This document shows positions 37,001-47,971 of a stretch of DNA of 64,000 nucleotides, one piece after another (the stretch's first letter is position 1; every line of letters begins with the position of its first letter). Under the pieces are notes generated by a model. The model saw nothing but the letters and a program-made list of their open reading frames with translations. It was not told where the DNA came from and did no database searches. The position numbers and the translations under genes are program-made. Source of the DNA: Mycobacterium sp. HUMS_12744610 (GTDB taxonomy: Bacteria; Actinomycetota; Actinomycetes; Mycobacteriales; Mycobacteriaceae). The stretch covers positions 5,394,001 through 5,458,000 of the forward strand of contig NZ_JBGEDP010000001.1 of the NCBI RefSeq assembly GCF_041206865.1, read 5' to 3'.

Positions 37001-38257
37001 CGCGACGACCCCGACGGCATCGCCGACTACTGCTCGGACGGTCTGACGCTGGCCGGGTTCCTCGGCCTGTCCGACACCCCGCGCGCCGAAGCCGCCGGCC
37101 TGCTGGCCGAACTCCGGCGGCAGCAGGTGGGCGTCAAGCTGATCACCGGCGACCACCCGATCACCGCCACGGCCATCGCCACCGAACTGGGGCTGGCGGT
37201 CGGAGCTGACGAGGTGATCAGCGGTTGCGAGTGGGACGCGCTGTCGCGCAAGGATCAGGAACGCGTCGTGACCGAACGGGTGATCTTCGCGCGGATGACA
37301 CCGGAGAACAAGGTCCAGGTCGTGCAGACGCTGGAAGCCGCCGGCGTGCTGTGCGCGATGGTCGGCGACGGCTCCAACGACGCGGCCGCGATCCGCGCCG
37401 CCTCCGTCGGCATCGGCGTCGTCGCCGGCGGCAGCGACCCGGCGCACATGGCGGCCGACGTGGTGCTGGTCGACGCCCGCATCGAGGCCCTGGTGCAGGC
37501 CATCGAAGAGGGACGCCAGCTCTGGCAGCGGGTGCAGTCGGCGGTCTCGGTGCTGCTCGGCGGCAACGCCGGGGAGGTGCTGTTCGCGATCATCGGCAGC
37601 GCGCTGACGGGTACCTCGCCGCTGAACACCCGGCAGCTGCTGCTGGTGAACATGATGACCGACGCGCTGCCGGCCGCGGCGCTCGCCGTCAGCAAGCCCA
37701 GGGGTCCCGTCAACCCGGGGCTGCGCGGCCCGGATCAGCCCGCGCTGTGGCGCGCCGTCGCCGTCCGCGGCACGACCACGGCCGCGGCGGCGACGGCGGC
37801 GTGGGCGATGGCGGGGGTCACCGGCCTGCCCCGGCGCGCCTCCACCGTCGCGCTGGTGGCCCTGGTGGGCGCGGAGCTGGGCCAGACGCTGCTGGATTCG
37901 CACGCACCGCTGGTGCTGCTCACCACGGTCGGCTCGATGGCCACGATGGCCACCCTGATCAGCATCCCGGTGGTCAGCCAGCTACTCGGCTGCACTCCGC
38001 TGGATCCGCTCGGCTGGGCGCAGGCTCTGGGAAGCGCCGCGGCCGCGACGGTCGCCCTGGCCGTGGTGAACGGTATCGCGGAGAGATGGGGCAGTCCGGA
38101 CACAGATCCGCCGATTGACGGCGCGGCCGCTCGGTCGGGACAATCTCCACAATCCCCACGCGCCACAACAACGCATAGACGTGCCTCAGGGGCACGGCGA
38201 GCGCCGAAGCAACCGGCGATATCAGCGGATCCGCCAGGGTTTCGGACATTGTCATAA
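34037..38257 (+). CDS. ctpH: CtpH-type P-type cation ATPase
   Basis: A 1,406-aa protein starting at TTG 34037. The C-terminal two-thirds is a canonical P-type ATPase: LTGES near 694, phosphorylation site DKTGT (Asp852), a TGDHPIT-type hinge and GDGSNDAAAI near 1111, with six hydrophobic helices around them. The N-terminal about 500 residues look like a degenerate duplicate; VDPRALCTS near 279 takes the place of the phosphorylation loop and lacks the DKTGT residues. The transported ion is unproven; the family is grouped with Ca2+/Mg2+-type pumps. Flanked by two small proteins of a common type. Confidence 0.88.
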   Translation: MSIAASSIRIPLRVLVSGVRTTTALAGASLNIAAIPLREGARAIAGELPGQTPAEPAAPPVEPPATGAVPVIRAVTVAANAAGLGIALTGRVLHWPRAPIGVLAGVVAVDYQPWARRLVENAIGRPATDTVLALAGVAAETVTQSPGALSVGLLMQSLRAAESRAEARVWRLHEAELARRAEWEAPTPERRPRPARPLDAAGRRFALMQAVSAGLIGATTRSVHLAATAVLVTAPKASRTTPEAFAAALGHGLADRHAVLTLRPDALRRLDRIDAIVVDPRALCTSGLQVARVRGAAEDEVPAAWNRAQLVLARDGLRAGWHPVPGISAAEPGSAVEALFRPPHDPLAAAVVAEAHRSGADLVSVDVDALGELRHAFDDLRAPGGRPLDDALAATVADLQRAGRSVAVLSALPGRTLAKADVALGILPRHDTDPLPWEADLLLPDLAAAWRVLRALPAARAATRRGAGIAAGATAMGSLLMIPGVRGLGPGPINTGAAAGLLAGYLLARGIIGAEAPRPGPVHDWHAMSVEQVRAVLPAPESDPAGEPGRLALAAIGAAQPDTRARAFLQFLEAVRAELTDPLTPVLALGSAASAVLGSPVDAVLVFSVLAANSMLAASQRLRAENRLNHLLAQQIPPARKLVIGPDGQRVYADVIAAQLQPGDLIEVRTHEVVPADARIVEEVDVEVDESTLTGESLSVEKQVEATPGADLAERRCMLYAGTTLEAGTAVALVTAVGADTQERRAAELVSADLSSEVGLQHQLSQLTNRAFPVSVTGGALVGALGMLRRTALREAVASGIAIAVAAVPEGMPLVATLAQAASARRLTRFGALVRVPRSVEALGRIDVVCFDKTGTLSENRLRVTDVHPAPGHSREEVLRCAAHAAPTSNGDPHVHATDAAIVAAAAEALGTPTAVPPQDAHLPFRSGRSFSASVTDHELTVKGAPEVVLAACGAPGPEPAVGELAARGLRVIAVARRRLTPQQARRLRDDPDGIADYCSDGLTLAGFLGLSDTPRAEAAGLLAELRRQQVGVKLITGDHPITATAIATELGLAVGADEVISGCEWDALSRKDQERVVTERVIFARMTPENKVQVVQTLEAAGVLCAMVGDGSNDAAAIRAASVGIGVVAGGSDPAHMAADVVLVDARIEALVQAIEEGRQLWQRVQSAVSVLLGGNAGEVLFAIIGSALTGTSPLNTRQLLLVNMMTDALPAAALAVSKPRGPVNPGLRGPDQPALWRAVAVRGTTTAAAATAAWAMAGVTGLPRRASTVALVALVGAELGQTLLDSHAPLVLLTTVGSMATMATLISIPVVSQLLGCTPLDPLGWAQALGSAAAATVALAVVNGIAERWGSPDTDPPIDGAAARSGQSPQSPRATTTHRRASGARRAPKQPAISADPPGFRTLS

Positions 38258-38315
38258 CCCCGACCGTTGCCGGGTGACCCGGCGGGGCGGGAAACCCTTC
38301 GTTACAGAAAGGCAA

Positions 38316-38594
38316 ATGATGGCGGAAAAGCAGGCGCGCCGGGGAACGCCGCAACACGAGGCGGTGCAGAGGATCCGCGAGGGCGAGACGTTTGCAGTGA
38401 ATCTGCCGCTGGTGGGGCAGGTGGAGATTCCGCGGCCCGAGCAGCTGGCGTACTACGGCGGACTGGCCGCCCTGGCGGCCTTCGAACTCATCGACTGGCC
38501 GGTGGCCCTCGTCATCGCCGCCGGCCACATCATGGCGAACAACCACCACAACAAGTTGCTCGAGGAACTCGGCGAGGCGATGGAGGAGGTCTGA
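38316..38594 (+). CDS. Small conserved protein (Rv0424c-like)
   Basis: A 92-aa protein from ATG 38316 (ATG 38319 is also possible) behind AGAAAGG. Charged N-terminus, one hydrophobic segment (about 48-72) containing FELIDWPVALVIAAGHIM, and an acidic end. The segment resembles LVEWPVLLAVGGGALLLH of the small protein upstream of ctpH. Probably a membrane-associated partner of the pump (inference). Confidence 0.7.
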   Translation: MMAEKQARRGTPQHEAVQRIREGETFAVNLPLVGQVEIPRPEQLAYYGGLAALAAFELIDWPVALVIAAGHIMANNHHNKLLEELGEAMEEV

Positions 38595-38600
38595 CACGCC

Positions 38601-41600
38601 CTAGCCGGTCAGAGCGTGGTCGAACTCCAGCGTGACCCGAGTGCCGGCGGGGGTGCGCACGGTGTCGACGCGGTCGGCCAGGCCCCCCATCAGCGTGAGG
38701 CCGCGCCCGCGACGCCGGTTGCGCATGCTGGCCGACGAATCGCTGACCCACTGCCCGGTGTCGCTGACGGTGATCGCGACGGTGTCCCGGCGCAGGAACG
38801 CCTCGACGGAGACGGTCTTGTGCGGCTCGCCCCCGCTGCCGTGCTCGATCGCGTTGGTGACGGCTTCGCCCGCCGCCAGCAAGATGTCCAGCTCGCGGCG
38901 AGGGACGACGGCGATGCTGTTCAGCCAGCCCCGGAGCCGGCCGCGCGCGACGGGGATCTGCGCCGCCGCGGCGGGCACCACCGTGGCGAAGCTGAGCGCG
39001 GCCGCGTGGCTGGGACGCAGCGCCAGCAGCACGACGTCGTCGCGGAAGCCGGCTGCCGGGCTCATCCGCCGCAGCAGCTCGTTGCAGAGGGACTCGACCG
39101 GCAGGTCGGCGCAGTCCGCGGCCACGGACTTCAGGCGCGCGAACCCGTCGTCGAGCGTCTCGCCGAGCCGCTCGATGAGCCCGTCGGTGTAGAGCAGGAT
39201 CAGGCTGCCCGGTTGCAGCCGCGTCGTCGCCGTGGCGGTGGGCGCGTCGTCGCGGGCGGCGCTTTCGGTGACGGCGACCGGGGGACGGCGGCCGGACTCC
39301 AAGAAGACCGGGGCCCGGTCGGCCGGGATGACCAGCGGGTAGGGGTGCCCGGCGCAGCTGTAGCTGACGGTGGCGGCCCCCGCCTCGGCCCCGGCGTCCA
39401 CGAGGGCATAGGCCACGGTCGCGCAGCGGGCGCCCGTGACGCTGGCCGCGTACCGGTCCAACGCCGTCAGCACCGCGTCCGGTTCGGGGGCGGTGAGCGC
39501 CGAGGCGGCCACCACGGCGCGCAGCCTGCTCATCACGATCGCGGCGGACAGGCCGTGCCCGACGACGTCGCCGACCGATATCCCGACCCTGCCCGCCGCG
39601 GCTAGCGGGGTGACCGAATACCAGTCGCCGCCGACGCGCATCGCCTCCCCGGCCGGCTGGTACACCGCCGCGACGACCCCCGCGGTCGAGCCGCGGTTGA
39701 GGTCGAGCAGGTGTTCCTGGAAGTCGACGGCGATGCGGTGTTCGCGCGCCATCACCCGGACCCTGTCCAGGGCCGACTGGGTGAGCTCGGCCATCCGGCG
39801 GAAGGTCTCGAGTTCGGCGGCTTCGAACTGGCGCGGCGCGGGCCACAGCAACGCCAGCACGCCCGCGACCCGGCCCGCGCCGTCGCGCAGCGGGTGCGCG
39901 ACACACGCGCGGACGTTGGCCGCGGTGTCCTGCACCGCGTGCTGGTAGCGCGCCGGGAGGTCGAACGTGTCGGGGATGATCATCGGCTCGCCGGTGCGCA
40001 CGACGTCCGCGCCGACCAGCGGGGCGTCGATTGAGGCCACGTGGTAGCGGTCGCGTAGCTCCCTGGGGAGGTCGCCGGCGTACTCGAACCGGATGTGCCG
40101 CTCGCCGTCGACCACCCCGATCGTGACCGCCGCGGCGTCACCGGAGCCGAAGGGCGAGTTGGAGAACGCTTCGAGGATCCCCGCCACCGAGTCGGCGGAC
40201 TGCAGCGCCGAGTCGAGCTGCACCAGATCGGCGGCGAGCCGCTGGTGGGCCTCGCGTTGCTGGCGGTCGCGCTCCCGGCCCACCGCGGACAGCCGGGAGG
40301 CCAGCCGGTCCACGAGTTCCTGCGAGCGGAACGGCTTGGGCAGGTAGTCGTCGGCCCCGCCGGCGAAGCCCTCGGTGATGGCCTCGGCGCCGGCCCGCGC
40401 GGACAGCATGAGGACCGGCGTGGCCGCCAACGCCGGATCCGCGCGAATGGCCGCCACCAGCCCGAACCCGTCGACACCGGGCATCATGACGTCGGTCACG
40501 ATCGCGTCGGGGTGCCACCTGCGCGCGGCGGCCAGCGCCGAGCCCCCGTCGGCGACGAGGACGGTCTCGTAGTGCGCGGACAGCACCCGGTTCAGGTGGG
40601 CCCGCATGTCGGCGTTGTCGTCGGCGATGAGCACCACCGGGCGACCGGGCGCACCGGCTGCGGCCGGCTCCTCGGCGGGCCCCGACTGCACCCACTGCGT
40701 CGCCTCGGCCACGTACGGGTTGGTCGCGTCGAGCGTCTCGTCGAGCAGCTTGGCGGGCGAATGATCGACCGCGGCGCCGTCGACCGATTCCGGCAGCCGG
40801 ATCGTCACCGTGGTCCCGCGATCGACCTTGCTGTCGATGTGCACGCTGCCGCGGTGCAGCTCGACCAGTCCGCGGACCAGCGACAGCCCGATTCCGGTGC
40901 CCTCCACGCTGCGGCCCCGCGCCGTGTCGGCCCGGTAGAAGCGCTCGAACAGCCGGTCCAGGTCGTCGGCGCCGATCCCGACCCCCGTGTCGCGGACCGC
41001 TACCACGCAGCACCCGGCCTCGGCGCGCACCCCGACCGAGATCGAGCCCCGCAGCGTGTATTTGACCGCGTTGGACAGCAGGTTCAACACGATCGTCTCC
41101 CACATGCCGGGGTCGACGTCGGCGGTCGCCGCGGCGCAGTCCAGCACGAGGTCGAGCCCCGCCCGGTCACACAGCTCGCTGAACGACGACGCGATGTGCT
41201 CGGTGAGCGCGCCGACGTCGGTGCACACCAGCTTCGCTTTCGCCCGGCCGGCCTCGATGCGGGAGAAGTCGAGCAACGAGTCGACCAGCCGCTGCAGGCG
41301 GCGCGCGTTGCGCCCGGCGGTGCTCAGCCGTTCGGCCAGGATGCTCCCGGGCGGCGCGTCGAACAGGGCGTCGTCGAGCGGCCCGAGCAGCAGCGCCAGG
41401 GGGGTGCGGAACTCGTGGCTGACGTTGGTCAGGAAGGCCGTCTTGGCCCGGTCCAGCTCGGCCAGCGCGTCGGCCCGCTGCCGCTGCTGCTCGAAGGAGG
41501 AAATCTGCGCGAACGTCGACGACAACTGGTCGGCCAGCAGCTGGCAGAAGCCGCGGTACAGCGTGTCCAGGCGACGTCGCGGAGCGAGCCCCGCCACCAG

Positions 41601-42467
41601 CGCACCGGCCGTCGATGCTTCGCCGAGGGGCAACACCAGCGCCTGCTGCGGGCAGTCGTCGCCCAGGACCTCGCCGATACCCGGGATGGCCGCAGGCACG
41701 TCGTCGACGAGCCGCAACTCGGCCCGGGAGCGCGACGCCGAATCCGGTTCGATCAGCTCCTCCAGCGTGCGGGGCAACAGCCCCGACACGGTCGGCGTCG
41801 CGCCGCACAGCGCCAGCCGGCCCGAATCCGCCTCCTGGACGTAGACGGCGACGAACGGCAGGTCGGCGGGCTGGCCCGCGCACACCGCGACGGCGGCCTC
41901 GACCGCATCGTCGAAGCTGCGCGCCTCCGTCGTCGCCGCCGCCACCGCGTTGAGCAGGTGCAGGCGGCGCTCGCCCAGCACCCGGTCGGTGGTCTCGTAG
42001 GACGGGCAGAAGATGCCGAAGGGCCGGCCCTCGGCGGAGATCAGCGGGCTGTAGGTGAACGAGAAGTAGCGTTCCTCGCGCCGGCCGGCGGTGACCATCG
42101 GCAGCATCAGGTCACGCGACCAGGTCGCCTCCCCACTGGCGACCACCCCGGCCAGCATCGAGCCGATCGAGTCCCAGATGTCCCACCACACGTCGCGCCC
42201 GGGCTGGCCGAGGGCGGCCGGGTGTTTGTCGCCGAGGATCTCGATGTAGGCCTCGTTGTACACCAGGAACAGGTCGTCGGTGCCGAGCCACAGCACGAGC
42301 GGGAACCGTGACGTCAGCGTCGTGGCCACGGCTGCGCGCATCTCGGCGGGCCACTGCTGCGGCGGGCCCAGCGGGTGGGCCGCCCAGTCGAACTCGGCGA
42401 ACCGCCGGCCCATCTCCCCGCCCAGCGCGGCCGCAGCCGCGAGGTCCGCCGGTAGCCCTCCGTTCAT
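38601..42467 (-). CDS. Hybrid sensor kinase / receiver / PP2C phosphatase / anti-sigma kinase
   Basis: A 1,288-aa cytoplasmic signalling protein with no membrane helix. Order: PAS (about 40-160), GAF (about 165-330), HisKA with His351 in SHEFRTPL, HATPase with DTGVGIG and GTGIGLSL, receiver with Asp659 in VTDVMMPG and the LPKPF lysine, a second GAF (about 740-880), and an RsbU/SpoIIE phosphatase with GDWYS, GDVVGHG near 966 and YTDGLIE. The C-terminal RsbW-like HATPase has AGEAVTNAIEHG near 1193. It would couple phosphorelay to the partner-switch that controls sigma factors. ATG 42467 overlaps the stop of the STAS gene upstream. Confidence 0.9.
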   Translation of the reverse strand: MNGGLPADLAAAAALGGEMGRRFAEFDWAAHPLGPPQQWPAEMRAAVATTLTSRFPLVLWLGTDDLFLVYNEAYIEILGDKHPAALGQPGRDVWWDIWDSIGSMLAGVVASGEATWSRDLMLPMVTAGRREERYFSFTYSPLISAEGRPFGIFCPSYETTDRVLGERRLHLLNAVAAATTEARSFDDAVEAAVAVCAGQPADLPFVAVYVQEADSGRLALCGATPTVSGLLPRTLEELIEPDSASRSRAELRLVDDVPAAIPGIGEVLGDDCPQQALVLPLGEASTAGALVAGLAPRRRLDTLYRGFCQLLADQLSSTFAQISSFEQQRQRADALAELDRAKTAFLTNVSHEFRTPLALLLGPLDDALFDAPPGSILAERLSTAGRNARRLQRLVDSLLDFSRIEAGRAKAKLVCTDVGALTEHIASSFSELCDRAGLDLVLDCAAATADVDPGMWETIVLNLLSNAVKYTLRGSISVGVRAEAGCCVVAVRDTGVGIGADDLDRLFERFYRADTARGRSVEGTGIGLSLVRGLVELHRGSVHIDSKVDRGTTVTIRLPESVDGAAVDHSPAKLLDETLDATNPYVAEATQWVQSGPAEEPAAAGAPGRPVVLIADDNADMRAHLNRVLSAHYETVLVADGGSALAAARRWHPDAIVTDVMMPGVDGFGLVAAIRADPALAATPVLMLSARAGAEAITEGFAGGADDYLPKPFRSQELVDRLASRLSAVGRERDRQQREAHQRLAADLVQLDSALQSADSVAGILEAFSNSPFGSGDAAAVTIGVVDGERHIRFEYAGDLPRELRDRYHVASIDAPLVGADVVRTGEPMIIPDTFDLPARYQHAVQDTAANVRACVAHPLRDGAGRVAGVLALLWPAPRQFEAAELETFRRMAELTQSALDRVRVMAREHRIAVDFQEHLLDLNRGSTAGVVAAVYQPAGEAMRVGGDWYSVTPLAAAGRVGISVGDVVGHGLSAAIVMSRLRAVVAASALTAPEPDAVLTALDRYAASVTGARCATVAYALVDAGAEAGAATVSYSCAGHPYPLVIPADRAPVFLESGRRPPVAVTESAARDDAPTATATTRLQPGSLILLYTDGLIERLGETLDDGFARLKSVAADCADLPVESLCNELLRRMSPAAGFRDDVVLLALRPSHAAALSFATVVPAAAAQIPVARGRLRGWLNSIAVVPRRELDILLAAGEAVTNAIEHGSGGEPHKTVSVEAFLRRDTVAITVSDTGQWVSDSSASMRNRRRGRGLTLMGGLADRVDTVRTPAGTRVTLEFDHALTG

Positions 42468-42820
42468 TGCCGCCGCTCGCGCTGCAGTGCCTGCGGCAGC
42501 GTCGGGTAGATGTCGAAGACACGATCGAGCTCGGTGACCTGGATCGGCCGCAGCACGTGGTCGTTGGCGGCGACGAGGCGGACCGCCGTCCCGGCCGCCT
42601 GGCCCGCCTCGTGGCAGTCGAGCACCGCGTTCAGGGCCGCGCTGCCGAAGAAATCGACCGCTTGCAGGTCGAGGACGACCAGCCTGGCCGGGTGCGTGGC
42701 GGCCAGCTCGAGCGCCGAGGTGAGCTGAGCGGTGAGCTCGTCGACGGTACTGGAATCGACATCACCTTTGATCCGGACCACCACGGCATCCTCGTGGGCC
42801 TCGTGTTCGACCGCCAACAA
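42464..42820 (-). CDS. STAS-domain anti-anti-sigma factor
   Basis: A 118-aa single STAS domain. The phosphorylatable serine is Ser60 in DFFGSAAL, preceded by the LVVLDL strand. It probably binds the anti-sigma kinase domain of the adjacent 1,288-aa protein and is dephosphorylated by its PP2C domain. The start is uncertain: the frame opens at TTG 42820 with a second TTG directly after it. Its stop overlaps the next gene (ATGA). Confidence 0.85.
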   Translation of the reverse strand: MLAVEHEAHEDAVVVRIKGDVDSSTVDELTAQLTSALELAATHPARLVVLDLQAVDFFGSAALNAVLDCHEAGQAAGTAVRLVAANDHVLRPIQVTELDRVFDIYPTLPQALQRERRQ

Positions 42821-42954
42821 TTCCGCGCCTCTCGCCCGACGGACGTGTCAAATTGCCGCAGAGCCCGATGACGCGGCACGCGGATGCGTTTGTCGCGCAC
42901 CGCAATGTCTGGATTCTAACCCCGCCCGACCGACCGCGTCCGCGATTGCGGTGG

Positions 42955-43668
42955 TCAGCCGCCCTCTTCCGGGGGAATGCGTTCGTGCACCGTCAACAGC
43001 AGGTGGTCGAACTGACTCTGCACGGCGGCCGTCGGCGCCGCCAGGGTCGAGACCTCGTCGAGCAACTGCCTGGCCAGCGAGCGCAGTTTGGTGTTGGTCT
43101 CCTGGGAGCGCCACTGCAGCACCCGGAAGGCCTGTTCTGCGCTGACCCGGTAGACGAACATCAGCACACCCTTGGCCTGCTCGATGGCCGCGCGGCTCTC
43201 GAACAGGTCGGGCAGGGCGGCGTCGAGCAACTCTTGGCGGGCCTCGTCGAAGGTGGCGGTGAGGTCGATGTAGTAACCGGCGGTGCCCACCACGACGCCC
43301 CGCTCGTCGAGCATCCGGTCGGCCGCCACGATCGCGTCGTGCACCCGGCCCGTGGTGTCGATGAAGCGGTGCCGGCTCGAGAACGGTTGCCCCGACTGCA
43401 GCGCGTAGTCGAGCAGATCCTGGACGTGCGCCCGGTCCTCGGGATGTTTGTGCGAGAGCAGCAGTTTCGTCGTCGGCGTCACGGCGCCCGGTTCGTAGCC
43501 GTGCATCCTGGCGACCTCGTCCGACCATTCCCAGCGCTGGCCCAGGAACCAGAACCGGAAGGCGCCGACGTTCAGGTAGCCCGGAGCCGTCCCGACCAGC
43601 CCGGGCGGCTGTTCGCGGGTTCCCATGGGCGTCTCGGAACCCGTGCCCGGGAGCTGGTACACCTGCAT
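42955..43668 (-). CDS. PAS-ANTAR regulator
   Basis: A 237-aa protein from ATG 43668 (MQVYQLPGTG). A PAS fold (about 35-140; WEWSDEVARMHGYEPG and GYYIDLT segments) is followed by a helix and an ANTAR domain (about 155-215; AIEQAKGVLMFVYRVSAEQA). ANTAR domains bind paired hairpins in nascent RNA and prevent transcription termination. No obvious paired-hairpin target was found close by. It probably belongs functionally to the neighbouring STAS and hybrid kinase genes. Confidence 0.88.
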   Translation of the reverse strand: MQVYQLPGTGSETPMGTREQPPGLVGTAPGYLNVGAFRFWFLGQRWEWSDEVARMHGYEPGAVTPTTKLLLSHKHPEDRAHVQDLLDYALQSGQPFSSRHRFIDTTGRVHDAIVAADRMLDERGVVVGTAGYYIDLTATFDEARQELLDAALPDLFESRAAIEQAKGVLMFVYRVSAEQAFRVLQWRSQETNTKLRSLARQLLDEVSTLAAPTAAVQSQFDHLLLTVHERIPPEEGG

Positions 43669-43754
43669 ATCTTCCCACTCCGCACGAAGCCTGACCACCC
43701 GCCCGGGTGCCGGACGGGCCCGGGCGGGGGTAGCCTCGCTGAGAGGTCGATCAA

Positions 43755-46322
<2,568 letters not shown>

Positions 46323-46326
<4 letters not shown>

Positions 46327-46949
46327 ACCTCGATCCGATCGCGGGCACAGCGCACGAACCGGCCGGGGCCGCGCGCGGCGTCGTCGTGCTCACCCACGGA
46401 GCCGGCGGGAACCGGGAATCTGTTCTGCTGCAACAGGTTTGCGACGAGTGGGCGCGGCGCGGCTGGCTGGCGGTGCGCTACGACCTGCCCTACCGCCGGC
46501 GCCGGCCCACCGGACCGCCGTCCGGTTCGGCGGCCACCGACCGCGCCGGGATCGTCGAGGCGATCGCGTTGTGCCGCGGCCTGGCCGGGGGTCCCCTGAT
46601 CGCCGGCGGGCACTCCTACGGCGGCCGGCAGACGTCGATGGTGGTGGCCGCGGGCGAGGCGTCGCCCGTCGACGTCGACCTGCTGACGCTGTTCTCCTAC
46701 CCGGTGCACCCGCCGGGCAAGCCCGAACGCGCCCGCACCGAACATCTGCCGCAGATCACCGCGCCCACCGTGTTCACCCACGGGGCGTCGGACCCGTTCG
46801 GCACCATCGCCGAACTGCGCGCCGCGGCGGCGCTGATCGCCGCGCCGACCGAGGTCGTCGAGATCGCCGGCGCGCGGCACGACCTGCGGTCGAAGACGCT
46901 CGACGTGCCCGCGCTCGCGGTCGACGCCGCCCTGCGGCTACTGGCCTGA
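46323..46949 (+). CDS. Alpha/beta hydrolase (Rv0421c-like)
   Basis: A 208-aa protein starting at ATG 46323 inside the thiD stop. Nucleophile elbow GHSYGG, oxyanion strand LTHGAGGN, catalytic aspartate region HGASDPFG and histidine in GARHDLRS are visible. It belongs to the dienelactone-hydrolase-like KANL group. Being third in a TPP-controlled run suggests, but does not prove, a link to thiamine metabolism. Confidence 0.85.
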
Positions 46950-46953
46950 GCGG

Positions 46954-47220
46954 CTAGCGCGCCGAACAGTCGGTGGGCAACAGCAGCAGCGCCGGCCACA
47001 GGGCCGCCGCCTCGCCGAACGCGGCGATCTGCGCGCCGGCGGGAACGGCTTTTTCCCAAGCGGTTTCGAGTTCGCGGAGGCGGTCGGGATGAACGAAGGC
47101 CCAGGCGGCCCCGGTCGCGAGGTAGGGCAGGGCGAGCCACGTGGCCAGCTCGAGCGCGGCGGCCACGCTGACCGGGCGAGCCAGCGCCCGCCGGATTCCG
47201 TGGGCGCCCGACGACCGCAT
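46954..47220 (-). CDS. Small two-helix membrane protein (Rv0420c-like)
   Basis: An 88-aa protein from ATG 47220. Two hydrophobic segments (about 20-40 and 62-82) flank a short charged loop with HPDRLRELE. It resembles the 74-aa protein at 47968-48192, sharing the pattern LPYL-G-W-H-D-LR and WP-LLL. Both sit downstream of other genes on opposite strands about 750 bases apart, as if one locus had been duplicated or rearranged. Function unknown. Confidence 0.6.
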   Translation of the reverse strand: MRSSGAHGIRRALARPVSVAAALELATWLALPYLATGAAWAFVHPDRLRELETAWEKAVPAGAQIAAFGEAAALWPALLLLPTDCSAR

Positions 47221-47231
47221 GCCCGCCCCTC

Positions 47232-47433
47232 CTACAGCAGCGGCCGGCCGGCCCGCACCCGGCGCCGCACGTCGGCCAGTAGGACATGGCTGCCGCCCTG
47301 CCGCACGAACGGCGGCAGGAAGCGGTTCACCGACGCGACGAGCAGGAACAACCGCTCGAAGCGGCGCTGTTGCGCGTCGCTCCATGAGACGCCGAGCGCG
47401 TCGCGGAACACCGGCGCCAGGAACCCGACTGTA
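47232..47433 (-). pseudogene. C-terminal fragment of an MpaB/DUF2236-type oxygenase
   Basis: The minus frame ending in TAG at 47234-47232 reads as the C-terminus of a DUF2236 protein, with VFRDALGVSWSD, NRFLPPFVRQ and ADVRRRVRAGRPLL. Only about 65 residues remain. The similarity stops at about 47433, precisely where the TetR coding similarity begins on the other strand, so a deletion or rearrangement probably joined two gene pieces here. Confidence 0.55.
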
Positions 47434-47440
47434 CCGGTCG

Positions 47441-47971
47441 ATGCTGCTGTTCTACGAGCGCGGCTTCCGCGACACCAGCATGGACGACATCGCGGCCGCG
47501 GTCGGCATGCAGCCCTCGGGGCTGTACCGCCACTTCCCCGGCAAGGCCGACATCCTGGCCGCGGCGTATCGCCGCGCGGCGGACCGGCTTTCCGGGGACG
47601 TGGTCAGGGTGCTCGGCCGCATCGCCGACCCGCGGCGGGCGCTGGCCGAGTTGATCGACTCCTACGTCACGCGATCGTTGGCGCGCCCCGAGGTCGCCTA
47701 CGTCTACTACACCGAGCGCCACCACCTGCCCACCTCGGAGTTGCTGATGCTGGACACGATTCAGCAGTCCACCGTCGACGCCTGGGCGCGCCTGGCCACG
47801 GCGGTGCGCCCGGAACTGAGCGCGGGGCGGGCACGGTACGCCGTGCACGCCGCCTACGCCGTCACCGTGGACCTGGGCCGGCTGGTCAGGCGCGACAGCG
47901 TCGGCTTCGCGCGCTCGGCGGCGCGCCGCCTGACCGAGGTCATCATGCTGGGGCCGAGGAGAAAGGGTTGA
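47441..47971 (+). CDS. TetR-family regulator, probably 5'-truncated
   Basis: From ATG 47441 the frame gives 176 aa starting in the first helix of the DNA-binding domain (MLLFYERGF), then TSMDDIAAAVGM and the recognition helix SGLYRHFPGKADIL, and a ligand-binding domain. Normal TetR proteins have 10-20 residues before this point, and no start codon lies between 47400 and 47441 in frame. The coding similarity starts where the MpaB fragment ends. It may still be made in short form. The stop overlaps the TTG of the next gene. Confidence 0.6.
   Translation: MLLFYERGFRDTSMDDIAAAVGMQPSGLYRHFPGKADILAAAYRRAADRLSGDVVRVLGRIADPRRALAELIDSYVTRSLARPEVAYVYYTERHHLPTSELLMLDTIQQSTVDAWARLATAVRPELSAGRARYAVHAAYAVTVDLGRLVRRDSVGFARSAARRLTEVIMLGPRRKG

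Noticed and set aside
33734..37903. 1,389-codon open frame on the minus strand opposite ctpH
   Set aside because: The translation is Arg/Gly/His/Gln-rich with no domain similarity. It lies opposite a canonical P-type ATPase and is a by-product of high G+C third positions.
40095..42311. 738-codon plus-strand frame opposite the hybrid kinase
   Set aside because: Low-complexity His/Arg/Gly composition; the minus strand has intact HisKA, receiver and PP2C motifs.
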